Assembly (NCBI GenBank): GCA_022614805.1
Contig: JAKEHY010000024.1
Span: forward strand, 1-64,000
From: Candidatus Zixiibacteriota bacterium
GTDB lineage: Bacteria > Zixibacteria > MSB-5A5 > DSPP01
Reading direction: 5' to 3'
Length of the DNA: 64,000 nt
Shown: positions 1-9,053 of the stretch, piece after piece
Numbering within the stretch: position 1 is the first letter of the stretch
Layout of the letters: each line of letters opens with the position of its first letter
Program-made: the position numbers and the translations under genes
The notes under the pieces: model-generated
Told to the model about the DNA's origin: nothing
Databases searched by the model: none
Seen by the model: only the letters and a program-made list of their open reading frames with translations

Positions 1-48
1 CCTACCCGAAACCTTCCGGATCTGAACAGGCATCGTCGCTGTCTCCAT
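1..48 (-). CDS. 5' end of a leftward gene cut by the window edge
   Basis: Only the first 16 codons are inside the window (METATMPVQIRK...). The call rests on a strong ribosome binding site, AAGGAGG, four bases before the leftward ATG at base 48, and on an open frame to the edge. The fragment is too short to assign a family. It is divergent from the HtrA-like gene to its right, so the roughly 200 bases between them should hold both promoters; I see no convincing -35/-10 pair there. Confidence 0.45.
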   Translation of the reverse strand, partial: METATMPVQIRKVSGR

Positions 49-134
49 TTAACCTCCTTGACCAATTATACCTGTCCAAATCTTAAGTGGGGCACGGCAA
101 CCTCGCCCCTGCGGTTTTTTACCCTCCTTTAATT

Positions 135-155
135 CTTCCCCTTATTAAGGGGAAG
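135..155. repeat. intergenic palindrome, A-type hairpin
   Basis: Perfect 21-base palindrome: CTTCCCCTTA, one T, then TAAGGGGAAG. It belongs by eye to the same loose family as the CCCCTT..AAGGGG hairpins near 4341, 22386, 28488 and 30201. It has no T-run after it, so it is not a good terminator in either direction. Confidence 0.6.
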
Positions 156-250
156 AGGGAAAAAGCCGCAAATTAACTCTGCGTTGGTTTGGGAACCGGC
201 GGGAACGCCGGGGGGTTTAATCGGACGGGGTTTGAAAGAGAGGAGTGAAA

Positions 251-1288
251 ATGTCTCCAAGGTTTAAGCGGCTCGCCGTCGAATCCGTCTCGGAAAAGGA
301 AACGCAAAACGGGAAACCGGTTGTCCCTTCCGACCAGGAAGTATTTGATGCCTACTCCCGAACGGTTACGGGGGTGGCCGAGCGGGTGAGCCCTTCGGTG
401 GTCAACATCAACGTCCGCCAAGAGCGAGCCAGTCGTCGAGGGCCGCGTCAGATGGGTGGCAGCGGTTCCGGCTTCATCTTCACTCCGGATGGTTTCATTT
501 TGACCAATAGCCACGTGGTTCACGCAGCCAGCCAAATCGAGGTAATCCTCTCCGACGGACAGCGCCAAGCCGCCCAACCGGTCGGCGACGACCCGCACAC
601 CGATTTGGCGGTGATACGAATAGATGCCCCGAGTCTGGTTCCGGTCGAGTTGGGGGATTCACAGTCCATCCGGGTGGGTCAGCTCGTGGTGGCCATCGGA
701 AACCCGTACGGCTTTCAATGCACGGTGACGGCCGGGGTTGTCTCCGCCCTCGGACGTTCGCTGCGTTCCCAGTCGGGCCGGTTGATTGACAACGTCATCC
801 AGACCGATGCCGCCCTGAATCCGGGCAACTCCGGCGGGCCTTTGGTCAACTCCGGAGGCCAGGTCATTGGCGTCAACACCGCCGTGATTTTGCCGGCCCA
901 GGGAATCTGTTTTGCCATTGCCGTCAACACGGCCAAGTTCGTGGCCGGCCGGCTCATCAAAGAAGGCCGGGTGCGCCGCAGTTTTATCGGCGTGGCCGGG
1001 CAAAACGTGCCGCTGCACCGCCGGGTGGTACGCTTTTACAACCTTGCCGTGGAAACCGGGGTTTTAGTTTCCTCCGTGGAGCCGGGCAGCCCGGCCGCCC
1101 GGGGCGGGTTGGCCGAAGGGGACATCATCATTGGTTTCGACAACCAGCCGGTGGCGGGCATCGACGATTTGCACCGGCTTTTAACCGAAGAGAAAGTTGG
1201 ACTGCGGGTGAATCTTTCCCTTATCCGGCGGAACGCGCGAATGGAGCTTTTGGTGGTTCCGCAGGAACAGAAAGAAAAGCCGGCTTAA
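251..1288 (+). CDS. HtrA/DegP-like serine protease with one PDZ domain
   Basis: Trypsin-fold protease of the S1C family followed by a single PDZ domain, expected to degrade or refold damaged proteins. The triad is visible: His88 in TNSHVV, Asp118 in TDLAVI and Ser194 in GNSGGPL; the PDZ domain covers roughly residues 250-335. The ATG at 251 is chosen over the in-frame GTG at 245 because AGGAG at 241-245 is correctly spaced only for the ATG. Unlike typical DegP there is no signal peptide or membrane segment; the N-terminus is charged and polar, so a cytoplasmic location is likely. It lies just upstream of Hsp20 and Lon, forming a protein quality-control group. The family is clear; the cellular location is inferred. 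Confidence 0.93.
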   Translation: MSPRFKRLAVESVSEKETQNGKPVVPSDQEVFDAYSRTVTGVAERVSPSVVNINVRQERASRRGPRQMGGSGSGFIFTPDGFILTNSHVVHAASQIEVILSDGQRQAAQPVGDDPHTDLAVIRIDAPSLVPVELGDSQSIRVGQLVVAIGNPYGFQCTVTAGVVSALGRSLRSQSGRLIDNVIQTDAALNPGNSGGPLVNSGGQVIGVNTAVILPAQGICFAIAVNTAKFVAGRLIKEGRVRRSFIGVAGQNVPLHRRVVRFYNLAVETGVLVSSVEPGSPAARGGLAEGDIIIGFDNQPVAGIDDLHRLLTEEKVGLRVNLSLIRRNARMELLVVPQEQKEKPA

Positions 1289-1340
1289 GGGCGGGGTTCG
1301 GCTTTTCCTTCGGTCAAAATTCTTTCTTTCCACAATCAAC

Positions 1341-1369
1341 TTGCCTCCGCCCCCCGCCGATGTTAATAT
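1341..1369 (+). promoter_or_regulatory. possible extended -10 promoter for hsp20-lon
   Basis: TTGCCT, a 17-base spacer, then TAATAT preceded by TG one base upstream, which makes an extended -10. The transcription start would fall near 1376, giving a very short leader before the ATG at 1387. Each hexamer matches the sigma-70 consensus at only four of six positions. Confidence 0.35.
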
Positions 1370-1386
1370 GGGGGCAGGGACAACCT

Positions 1387-1833
1387 ATGGCGGAAGAGGA
1401 AAAGAAGGACTTTTTAAAAGATATCCAGCGGATTCAGGAGGAGATGGATTTAATCTTCGACCATTTCTACAAAATCCGCCGCTCCCCGCTTTTAACCCAC
1501 GCCCAAATCTGGCGTCCCCCCACCGACGTTTTTGAGACCGGAGAGGAAATCGTGATTTTGACAGAAATAGCCGGCATCGACCCCAAAAAGCTCACCATCC
1601 TCTATAAGGAGGGGGTTTTGACCATGAAGGGGGAGCGGTCGTCCCCCAAAATCGAGAACAGCATCGCCTGCCGGAACAAGGAAATCGTCTCCGGCCGGTT
1701 CGAGCGGAACATTCATATTCCGTACACCGTCGACAAGGAATCGGTAAAGGCCTCCTACCAGGACGGCATACTCGTGGTTCGCCTGCGCCGGCTGGGGCCG
1801 GAAGAGAAAACCACCAAAATTCCCATCGTATGA
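1387..1833 (+). CDS. hsp20: small heat shock protein, Hsp20/alpha-crystallin family
   Basis: 148-residue ATP-independent holdase that binds unfolding proteins. The alpha-crystallin domain spans about residues 40-135: it begins at the typical PPTDVFETGEE, holds IAGIDPKKLTI and GVLTMKGER, and ends with the conserved DGILVVRL. An upstream in-frame ATG at 1360 lies inside the likely promoter, so the ATG at 1387, with AGGGA six bases before it, is preferred. The stop codon overlaps a possible lon start (ATGA), so the two genes are probably translated together. Holdase next to Lon suggests a shared heat-stress role. Normal length for the family. Confidence 0.93.
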   Translation: MAEEEKKDFLKDIQRIQEEMDLIFDHFYKIRRSPLLTHAQIWRPPTDVFETGEEIVILTEIAGIDPKKLTILYKEGVLTMKGERSSPKIENSIACRNKEIVSGRFERNIHIPYTVDKESVKASYQDGILVVRLRRLGPEEKTTKIPIV

Positions 1834-4313
1834 AAACCGGGTCGGATAAAAAGGGGCAAAGCATAATGGCCAGGGAAGAAGTAAAGCTGGAAGATGAGGG
1901 ACTGAAAAAAGAGTTTGGCGGACTGCCGGTTCTGCCTACCCGGGGGGTGGTGGTTTTCCCGGCCTTTTTGACCCCCCTGATGGTCTCCGACCAGCGTTAC
2001 GCCCGGCTGATTGACGAGGCGGTGATGGCGGGGCGGGCCATCGGACTTTTTTCCCAAAAAAACGAGGAGGAGGAAACGGTCGCCCCGGACGGGATTTACA
2101 CGGTCGGCACCCTGGGGCAGGTCATCAAGATGCTGCGCTTTCCGGACGGTTCGGTCCGTTTTTTGGTGCAGGGGCTTTCCCGCATCCGGCTCAAGAAATT
2201 CGTTAAAACCGAGCCGTACTTCACAGCCGAGGTGGAGGAAATCCCCGAGCGTTTCGAAAAAACGGTCGAAGTCGAGGCCCTGGTGCGCAACATCACGGAT
2301 TCCGTCAAAAAAATCGTCGGTTTGGCCCCCTACCTTTCCGAAGAGCTGCAGATTTCCGCTTTGAACACGGAAGACCCCGGCAAACTGGCCGACTTGGTGG
2401 CCAATTCGCTCAATCTGCCGGTGGCCCAGAAACAGGAGGTCTTGGAAACCTACGACATCCGGGAGCGGCTGTTCAAGGTGCATAAAATCCTGCTCAAGGA
2501 ATCGGAGGTTTTGGAGCTTTCCCGCAAAATCCAATCCGAAGCCGCCTCCGAGATGGGAAAATCGCAGAAGGAATACATCCTGCGGGAGCAGTTGAAGGCC
2601 ATCCAGAAGGAACTGGGGGAATCGGACGAGCGCACCGCCGAGCAGGAAGAATTCACCAAAAAAATCGAGGCGGCCAAAATGCCGCCGGTGGCCTTGGAGG
2701 CGGCCCAAAAGGAGCTGGAGCGGCTTTCCAAAATGAACCCGGCCTCGGCGGAATACATCGTCTCCCGCAACTATCTGGACTGGCTGGTGGTGCTCCCCTG
2801 GAGCCGCTCGACCACCGACGTTTTAGACATCAAGCAGGCCAAAAAAATTCTGGACGAGGACCATTTCAATCTGGAAAAGGTCAAAGACCGGATTTTGGAG
2901 TTTTTGGCGGTGCGCAAGCTGAAAGAGACGCTCAAAGGGCCCATACTCTGCTTCGTCGGCCCGCCCGGCGTCGGCAAAACTTCCCTGGGGCGTTCCATCG
3001 CCCGGGCGATGGGGCGGAAGTTTTCGCGCATTTCCCTCGGAGGGATGCATGACGAGGCGGAAATTCGCGGCCACCGCCGCACCTATGTTGGCTCCCTGCC
3101 GGGGCGCATCGTTCAAGAATTGCGCCGCTCGGAGGCCAACAACCCAGTTTTTATGCTGGATGAAATCGACAAGGTGGGGCAGGATTTTCGGGGCGACCCG
3201 GCTTCCGCCCTGCTCGAGGTCTTGGACCCGGAGCAGAACAACACCTTTTCCGACCATTACCTGGACGTCCCCTTTGATTTGTCGCGGGTGCTTTTCATCA
3301 CCACCGCGAACTATCTGGACCCGATTCCGGGGGTTTTGCGCGACCGGATGGAGGTCATCGAGCTGCCGGGCTACACCGATTTGGAAAAAATCGCCATCGC
3401 CAAAAAATTTCTCATTCCGCGCGAGCTGGAAAACCACGGACTCAAGCCCGACCAGCTCGAAATCAAAGAAGAAGCCTTGAAGAGAATCGTGCGGGATTAC
3501 ACCCGCGAAGCGGGGCTGCGGAATTTAGACCGCTATTTAGCTACCCTCTGCCGCAAGGCGGCCAAAAAAGTGGCCGCCGAGGAGGAAAAGAGAATCATCG
3601 TAACCGGCGAGAATTTGTCCGACTTCCTCGGCGCCGCCCGTTACTATCCGGAGCTTTCCACCCGCACGTCGCAGATGGGGGTGGTTCCCGGCTTGGCCTG
3701 GACCCCTTCCGGCGGAGAGATTCTGTTTATCGAAGCGACCAAGATGCGCGGCAAGAAAAATCTGACTTTGACCGGCAATCTGGGGGACGTGATGCGGGAA
3801 TCGGCCCAGGCGGCCCTTTCCTACCTGCGCTCCTCGGCCAAAAAATACGGCATTCCGGAGGATTTCTTCGAGCATTTCGACATCCACCTGCACGTGCCGG
3901 AGGGGGCCATTCCCAAGGACGGCCCTTCCGCCGGCATCACGATGGTCACCGCTCTGGCTTCTCTTTTTGCGGAATTGCCGGTGAAGCCGTATTTGGCGAT
4001 GACCGGCGAAATCACGTTGCGCGGGCTGGTGCTTCCCATCGGCGGGTTGAAGGAAAAATGCATGGCGGCCCACCGGGCCGGGATTAAGACCGTGATTTTG
4101 CCGGAGCAGAACAAAAAGGATTTTGAGGATATGCCGCTGGAGATAAAAAAGGACGTCAAATTCGTATTCGTGTCCACCATCGACGAAGCGCTGGAGGAAG
4201 CCATCGATTTTCCCAAGGACAAGCCCAAAAAACTGCCTCGGGTTACCGTTTCCACCCGCAAAAACGGAAAAACCATCTCCGCCCGCGTTCCGGTCGCCGT
4301 CAAAGCGAAGTGA
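1830..4313 (+). CDS. lon: ATP-dependent protease La (Lon)
   Basis: Cytoplasmic AAA+ protease for damaged and short-lived regulatory proteins. Domains in order: LON substrate-binding domain (about 15-215), AAA+ module with Walker A GPPGVGKT at 377-384 and Walker B MLDEIDK near 441-447, then the Lon serine protease domain with the Ser700/Lys743 dyad in KDGPSAG and GGLKEK. Full length at 827 codons. The first ATG overlaps the hsp20 stop; an alternative ATG at 1866 (MAREEV) has a GGGG-type ribosome site about nine bases upstream and may be the real start. The C-terminus carries a basic tail of about 30 residues. Confidence 0.97.
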   Translation: MKTGSDKKGQSIMAREEVKLEDEGLKKEFGGLPVLPTRGVVVFPAFLTPLMVSDQRYARLIDEAVMAGRAIGLFSQKNEEEETVAPDGIYTVGTLGQVIKMLRFPDGSVRFLVQGLSRIRLKKFVKTEPYFTAEVEEIPERFEKTVEVEALVRNITDSVKKIVGLAPYLSEELQISALNTEDPGKLADLVANSLNLPVAQKQEVLETYDIRERLFKVHKILLKESEVLELSRKIQSEAASEMGKSQKEYILREQLKAIQKELGESDERTAEQEEFTKKIEAAKMPPVALEAAQKELERLSKMNPASAEYIVSRNYLDWLVVLPWSRSTTDVLDIKQAKKILDEDHFNLEKVKDRILEFLAVRKLKETLKGPILCFVGPPGVGKTSLGRSIARAMGRKFSRISLGGMHDEAEIRGHRRTYVGSLPGRIVQELRRSEANNPVFMLDEIDKVGQDFRGDPASALLEVLDPEQNNTFSDHYLDVPFDLSRVLFITTANYLDPIPGVLRDRMEVIELPGYTDLEKIAIAKKFLIPRELENHGLKPDQLEIKEEALKRIVRDYTREAGLRNLDRYLATLCRKAAKKVAAEEEKRIIVTGENLSDFLGAARYYPELSTRTSQMGVVPGLAWTPSGGEILFIEATKMRGKKNLTLTGNLGDVMRESAQAALSYLRSSAKKYGIPEDFFEHFDIHLHVPEGAIPKDGPSAGITMVTALASLFAELPVKPYLAMTGEITLRGLVLPIGGLKEKCMAAHRAGIKTVILPEQNKKDFEDMPLEIKKDVKFVFVSTIDEALEEAIDFPKDKPKKLPRVTVSTRKNGKTISARVPVAVKAK

Positions 4314-4340
4314 GGTGCTTCTCAAACCGTCTCTACATTT

Positions 4341-4359
4341 CCTCCCTTTGTAGGGGAGG
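4341..4359. repeat. A-type hairpin repeat between lon and the lipoprotein gene
   Basis: CCTCCC TTTGTA(G) GGGAGG hairpin. Same general form as the other A-type hairpins in the window, but without the accompanying B hairpin. No T-run follows directly, so it is a poor terminator. Confidence 0.45.
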
Positions 4360-4421
4360 ACCAAGGTGGAGTTAAAATTCCCGCTCAACGCTTCTCCTTT
4401 TTTACCGATATAACTAATAGA

Positions 4422-5207
4422 ATGCGGAAACTTATCCTAAGCGCACCGGGGTTGGCTATCCTCATTTTTTTGACTCTTGCCGGCTGCAACTCCCGCGGCG
4501 GTGGCAGCACCGGCCCGGGGGACAACGCCCCCTTCAAAATACACGGTATTTTCGCGCGGGATGCCAATTTGACCAACGACAGGGATAAGGCCTATTTTGA
4601 ATTAACCCGCAACGACACCCTTTTCAATCTGGCTGCCTTTACGCTTGATACTTTCAAGGTGGATACGACCATTTTTACCACCTATTACCGCCAATCCCCG
4701 CCCAACTTTCTGCGTCCGGCACAGAACCATGTCATACATTTAGTCTATTCCCCAAACACCCTAGATCTCACGACCTCACTTTTTATGCCGGACTCTTTCT
4801 TTATTTCTTCAATTACAGGGATTAATCCGGATCATACAAATCCAGGGGGCACGCAGCAGGCCAACGTAAACTGGACTGCTTCGGCTAACGCGACAGGCTA
4901 CATTGTGGCTGTCGTTCATGACAGCGCCGCACTATCGAGTCAAATCGACACGAGTTTCTTTCCCGATTTTGCCACTTCCACAAGCATACCGCTGGCTGCT
5001 TACCGGGATGCGAACAATCAATTGAGAACCGGTCTTTATAGAATCTACTTGGTTGCCTTCCGTGGCGGACTTTTGCCTTTTTCCGGACAATCTTTTCCCC
5101 TGCCTCCCAATTATTCCGTTGCGGACACGAATTACTCTTTGACCGTTGCAGGGAGGATAGTTTCAGCGTTTGTAGCCAAGTACGACACAATCCGTGTTCT
5201 TCCGTAA
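4422..5207 (+). CDS. lipoprotein of unknown function
   Basis: 261 residues with a clear lipoprotein signal: MRKL, a hydrophobic stretch, then the lipobox LAGC with Cys22, followed by a flexible Gly/Ser linker. It should be anchored in a membrane on the outer face. The mature part is Thr/Asn/Asp-rich. A stretch around residues 147-165 (VNWTASANATGYIVAV) resembles a fibronectin type III-like strand pattern, suggesting a beta-sandwich. I do not recognise the family. It is preceded by a hairpin repeat and has no strong ribosome site. It stands alone between lon and the E1 gene. Confidence 0.75.
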   Translation: MRKLILSAPGLAILIFLTLAGCNSRGGGSTGPGDNAPFKIHGIFARDANLTNDRDKAYFELTRNDTLFNLAAFTLDTFKVDTTIFTTYYRQSPPNFLRPAQNHVIHLVYSPNTLDLTTSLFMPDSFFISSITGINPDHTNPGGTQQANVNWTASANATGYIVAVVHDSAALSSQIDTSFFPDFATSTSIPLAAYRDANNQLRTGLYRIYLVAFRGGLLPFSGQSFPLPPNYSVADTNYSLTVAGRIVSAFVAKYDTIRVLP

Positions 5208-5360
5208 CACCCTACCTAAGTAATCCAATTGTTTTTGCTGTAAGCTTCATTTCAACGACCTCCCCGTTTCAAATTCCCCTACTTTTTTTCCCTCAAAATT
5301 TTATATCTTACCCCAAGAGGGCAAATTATGCAGGTAGCGACAGCGTAGAAAGTAGAGGAT

Positions 5361-7484
5361 ATGGCGACGGCAAAGCAGACAATCGGGAAAACAGTGGCCG
5401 GGTGGCCGGCGGAGAAATTGTTGGAAATCTATCGGCTGATGTATCTGTCCCGCCGGCTGGACGACAAGGAAATCACCCTAAAAAAGCAGAACAAAATATT
5501 TTTCCAAATCTCCGGCGCCGGGCACGAAGCGATTCTGGTCGCCGCCGGGCTGGCCTTGCGCCCCGGCTATGACTGGTTTTATCCCTACTACCGCGACCGG
5601 GGGCTGGTTCTTGCGCTCGGAATGACCCCCACCGAGGTCTTGATGGAGGCCACCGGCTCCGCCGCCGACCCGAACTCCGGCGGACGGCAGATGCCCTGCC
5701 ACTGGGGACATAAAAAGCTGAACATCGTCAACCAATCCTCGCCCACCGGAACGCAGTTTCTGCAGGCGGTCGGCTGCGCCAAAGCCACCCGCTACTACGC
5801 CGAAGTTTTGGGAGCGGAAGATAGGCCCTCCAATTTCCATCCGGACGAAATCACCTATGTTTCCGGCGGGGACGGCGCCACTTCCGAAGGGGAATTCTGG
5901 GAGGCGCTCAACTATGCCTGCCTTTACCGGTTGCCGGTGCTGTTTCTAATCGAGGACAACGACTATGCCATCTCCGTCCCGAAAGAGTTTCAGACGGCCG
6001 GCGGCTCGATTTCCAAGTTAGTCGCCAACTTCCCCTCCCTTTTCATCAAAGAAGTGGACGGCTGCGACCCATTGAAAAGCTACGAGGCGATTAAGGAGGC
6101 GGAGCGCCATCTCCGCGAAGGGCGCGGCCCGGCTCTGGTGCACGCCCACGTCATCCGCCCTTATTCCCATTCGCTGTCGGACGTGCAGGCGGACTACCGC
6201 GCCCCCAAGGAAATTCAGGAGGAAAACGCCCGCGACCCGATTTTGACCTTCGCCAACTTTTTGGTCAAAGAAAAAGTGCTGACCGAAGCGGAGCTGGCCC
6301 AGCTGAAAGAGGAAGTGGATGCCGAAATCGACCAGGCGGCGGATGAGGCGCTTGCCTCCCCCCAACCGGCGCCGGAAACGGCCGAGCTGTATGTCTATTC
6401 TCCCGATATCGACCCGACTTCAAAAGAGTTCGAATCGGAGCCGAAATTCAAAGAGGGAACGCAGCCGCTGACGCTGGTCGCCGCCATCAACACCTGCCTG
6501 AAAGAGGAGATGGCCCGCAACAAAAAAGTTCTGATTTACGGCGAAGACGTGGCCGACTGCTCCCGTGCTGAAAGTCTTAACCTCGTCCCCGGCAAGGGAG
6601 GGGTTTTCAAAGTAACCATCGGGCTGCAAAAAGCGTTCGGCGAAGGGCGGGCCTTCAATTCTCCCCTGGCGGAAGCCACCATCGTCGGCACGGCCGTGGG
6701 AATGGCCACGCGCGGGCTGAAGCCGGTCGTTGAAATTCAATTCTTCGACTACATCTGGCCGGCGATGATGCAGATGGTTAACGAATGGTCGAAAATGCGC
6801 TGGCGCTCCAACAACGCCAATTCCTCCCCGGCCATCATCCGGGTTCCTTTCGGCGGCTATTTGCACGGCGGCTCGGTGTACCATTCCCAATCGGGCGAGT
6901 CGATTTTCGCCCACATCCCCGGCATCCGCATCCTTTTTCCGTCCAATGCGCTCGATGCCAAGGGGCTTTTGCGCACCGCCATCCGCACGGACGACCCGGT
7001 TCTGTTTTTGGAGCACAAGCATCTCTACCGACAGCCCTACAACCGCACCCCTGACCCCGGACCGGATTTCACCATCCCTTTCGGCCGCGCCCGAATCACC
7101 AAGCCGGGGAAAAACGTCACTTTGATTACCTACGGCGCTTTGGTTTACCGCTCCGAGCAGGCGGCGGCGGAAGCGCTGGAGCGCGGCATCGAAGTGGAGG
7201 TCATCGATTTGCGCACGATTATGCCCTACGACTGGGAAGCCATCGCTGCCTCGGTGAAAAAGACCGGCAAGGTGGTGGTGGCGCACGAGGATGTTTTGAC
7301 CTGCGGCTTTGGCGCCGAAATCGCCGCCCGGATTGCGCAAGAGCTTTTCGACTATCTGGACGCCCCTGTCACCCGCGTCGGCGCGCTGGACACCCCCGTC
7401 GGCTACGCCCCCTTCTTGGAAGAAGCGATTTTGCCCAGCCCAAAGAAGGTGCTGAAGGCGATTTTGGACGTGGCGGAATATTAA
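5361..7484 (+). CDS. 2-oxoacid dehydrogenase E1, alpha and beta subunits fused
   Basis: Thiamine-diphosphate enzyme that decarboxylates a 2-oxoacid and passes the acyl group to E2 lipoate. The first 345 or so residues are E1-alpha with the cofactor motif from G170-D-G to E198-D-N200; residues from about 365 on are E1-beta ([23 protein letters not shown], the [10 protein letters not shown] region). Branched-chain oxoacids or pyruvate are both possible substrates; the fused layout is common for the branched-chain type in FCB bacteria. The ribosome site AGAGGA precedes the ATG. Just upstream, at 5328-5348, is a six-codon in-frame mini-ORF (MQVATA, stop TAG) with its own AGAGGG site. No E2 or E3 gene lies in the window. 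Confidence 0.93.
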   Translation: MATAKQTIGKTVAGWPAEKLLEIYRLMYLSRRLDDKEITLKKQNKIFFQISGAGHEAILVAAGLALRPGYDWFYPYYRDRGLVLALGMTPTEVLMEATGSAADPNSGGRQMPCHWGHKKLNIVNQSSPTGTQFLQAVGCAKATRYYAEVLGAEDRPSNFHPDEITYVSGGDGATSEGEFWEALNYACLYRLPVLFLIEDNDYAISVPKEFQTAGGSISKLVANFPSLFIKEVDGCDPLKSYEAIKEAERHLREGRGPALVHAHVIRPYSHSLSDVQADYRAPKEIQEENARDPILTFANFLVKEKVLTEAELAQLKEEVDAEIDQAADEALASPQPAPETAELYVYSPDIDPTSKEFESEPKFKEGTQPLTLVAAINTCLKEEMARNKKVLIYGEDVADCSRAESLNLVPGKGGVFKVTIGLQKAFGEGRAFNSPLAEATIVGTAVGMATRGLKPVVEIQFFDYIWPAMMQMVNEWSKMRWRSNNANSSPAIIRVPFGGYLHGGSVYHSQSGESIFAHIPGIRILFPSNALDAKGLLRTAIRTDDPVLFLEHKHLYRQPYNRTPDPGPDFTIPFGRARITKPGKNVTLITYGALVYRSEQAAAEALERGIEVEVIDLRTIMPYDWEAIAASVKKTGKVVVAHEDVLTCGFGAEIAARIAQELFDYLDAPVTRVGALDTPVGYAPFLEEAILPSPKKVLKAILDVAEY

Positions 7485-7486
7485 AG

Positions 7487-8107
7487 ATGGCTACTGAAGA
7501 AGATCAAAAACTAATTGAAGGGATTCTCTCCGCAAAGGAGCCGCTCAACAAAGGCATTTGTTGGGAAGAATGGGATGAACGTGAAAATGCGATTGACTCT
7601 TTGGAACAAGTTGCAGAATATCTAGATGAAAAATATGTGAATCGTCGGTTAAAACGCGTCTCAATTGCGCTTGATCATGCTTTTTATTCATTCACTATTT
7701 GTGCTATAAAGGGGACAAACTACGAACAAGTTCTTAAAGATAAAGGTAGCGATTTAATAGGTTTTTGGACGTCTTTAGAGCGGCTCGAAGCTCAGCCGGG
7801 AAGATTCGTGTTTAGTGTGCCTGTAGTTATTACCGATGAGCAAAAGAAATATATAGGAATTATTCATAATTTCGCGAACGATTTCAAACATTTTGTCCCG
7901 ATGAGTTATCTCATCAAGTTAGAAAAGTTTCCAGAAGCAGTTAACAGCGTCATTCAGGTAATCAAGTCAATTTATAGCTCCGGAGACTTTCCCGTTTATC
8001 ATCTTTCAACTGAACAAAAAGTAAGGGTTCAATCGATTTTTGATAAAATAGCCTCTTCTACACTCAGATGGAAAGAGCAAATTGGGGCAGTTTCGAAACT
8101 TGCCTAA
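7487..8107 (+). CDS. hypothetical protein, AT-rich accessory gene
   Basis: 206 residues, no recognised family, no signal peptide or membrane segment. Mostly helical in appearance and rich in Lys, Glu, Ile and Phe. It starts two bases after the E1 stop with only a weak ribosome site, so it is probably read from the E1 transcript. Base composition and codon choice change abruptly here (frequent AAA, ATT, TTA, GAA) compared with the GC-rich genes on both sides, and return to normal after 8937, suggesting recent transfer. The following nuclease gene, with the same composition, suggests that the two travel together, possibly as a defence pair. Confidence 0.75.
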   Translation: MATEEDQKLIEGILSAKEPLNKGICWEEWDERENAIDSLEQVAEYLDEKYVNRRLKRVSIALDHAFYSFTICAIKGTNYEQVLKDKGSDLIGFWTSLERLEAQPGRFVFSVPVVITDEQKKYIGIIHNFANDFKHFVPMSYLIKLEKFPEAVNSVIQVIKSIYSSGDFPVYHLSTEQKVRVQSIFDKIASSTLRWKEQIGAVSKLA

Positions 8108-8145
8108 GCCACTATAGCGCAAAACATAAACAGCGAGATGATCTA

Positions 8146-8937
8146 ATGAGAAGACCAGAATACCAAAATTTTGGGCTTTCACCGAACCGTTCAGAGGAGA
8201 TTCGGAGAACGGTATCACTTTTTGTAGGAAAGAAGGAAACTTTAATCGGTATACAAAAATCTCTCAAATATATATTGCTGACACTACTTTTAGTTTATGC
8301 GGCTTCTTTTCTATGGAACACTTCGGATAATTTCGTTAGTCGCACGAAAATTTTTATAGCGTTGGCGATTGTACCGTTTGTAGTTTATTCGGCTCTTCAT
8401 TTTATTCTCCCGCGCCAACTTGAAAAGTATAACCCTGAGAATGTTCCCGGCTATAAAGAACTGAAAGCTTTTGAAGTCGAAGTTAAGAAGTATGACCAAG
8501 AGCAAAGAAGATATGAAGAGGAGCAAAGGAGACTCGAATTAGAAAAAAGAGAGTTAGCGGAGTTAAAAAGAAAACGGTTTTGGCTCGAGCAAGATGGTTA
8601 TACCTTCGAAAAAAACATTGCTAAAGTTTTCGAACGGTTAGGGCATAAGGTTCGACTTACCAAAAGTTCTGGAGATGAGGGAGTTGATATTTTTGTAGAT
8701 GATGACAAAATAGTCCAATGCAAAGCAACCAGGTCACAAATTGCACCTGCAATTGTAAGAGATTTGTACGGAACTATGCGTGACAAAAAGGCAAAAAAGG
8801 GTATAATAGTGTCGACCGGTGGATTTTCCTCCGGGTGCTATGGATTTGTTGCTAGACATAAAAACATTCAACTGTGGGATTTGAATAAACTGCTTGAAGT
8901 AGCCGGAAAATTGGGCGTAGGATATAAAGATAATTAA
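8146..8937 (+). CDS. membrane-anchored Mrr-like restriction endonuclease
   Basis: 263 residues. Two hydrophobic segments (about 30-50 and 63-83) are followed by a charged coiled coil rich in EEQRR/ELEKRE (about 120-145) and a C-terminal Mrr-type PD-(D/E)xK nuclease domain. Its motif is visible as GDEGVDIFVDD and the core IVQCKA, the usual D...QxK signature. Such nucleases cut foreign or modified DNA (type IV-like). The ATG at 8146 is preferred because an in-frame upstream ATG at 8068 lies inside the preceding gene and adds no plausible sequence. The AT-rich composition matches its upstream neighbour. The nuclease fold is convincing; the target and biological role are inferred. Confidence 0.85.
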   Translation: MRRPEYQNFGLSPNRSEEIRRTVSLFVGKKETLIGIQKSLKYILLTLLLVYAASFLWNTSDNFVSRTKIFIALAIVPFVVYSALHFILPRQLEKYNPENVPGYKELKAFEVEVKKYDQEQRRYEEEQRRLELEKRELAELKRKRFWLEQDGYTFEKNIAKVFERLGHKVRLTKSSGDEGVDIFVDDDKIVQCKATRSQIAPAIVRDLYGTMRDKKAKKGIIVSTGGFSSGCYGFVARHKNIQLWDLNKLLEVAGKLGVGYKDN

Positions 8938-9053
8938 GACATATCATTAGATTTCGAAGAGCTAGGCATACCTCGTTCCTACCTTTCTCCCTATCCCATA
9001 GCTGCAAAATACCCCTTGCCGTTTGAGCGGCTTCCGATTTCTTTGAAGGGACT

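Noticed and set aside
65-70. TATAAT as leftward -10 for the gene at 1-48
   Set aside because: It is too close to the ATG to leave room for the ribosome site and has no -35.
1755-2708. Long leftward open frame (317 codons) opposite lon
   Set aside because: Antisense shadow of a certain gene; composition is skewed (Gly, His, Arg, Leu, Gln) with no domain. The same holds for 9336-10673, 6420-7340, 40103-41323 and 15297-16487.
7487-8937. One gene broken by a frameshift
   Set aside because: The second gene has its own start after the first stop and a complete domain set; the overlap exists only if an unlikely upstream ATG is used.
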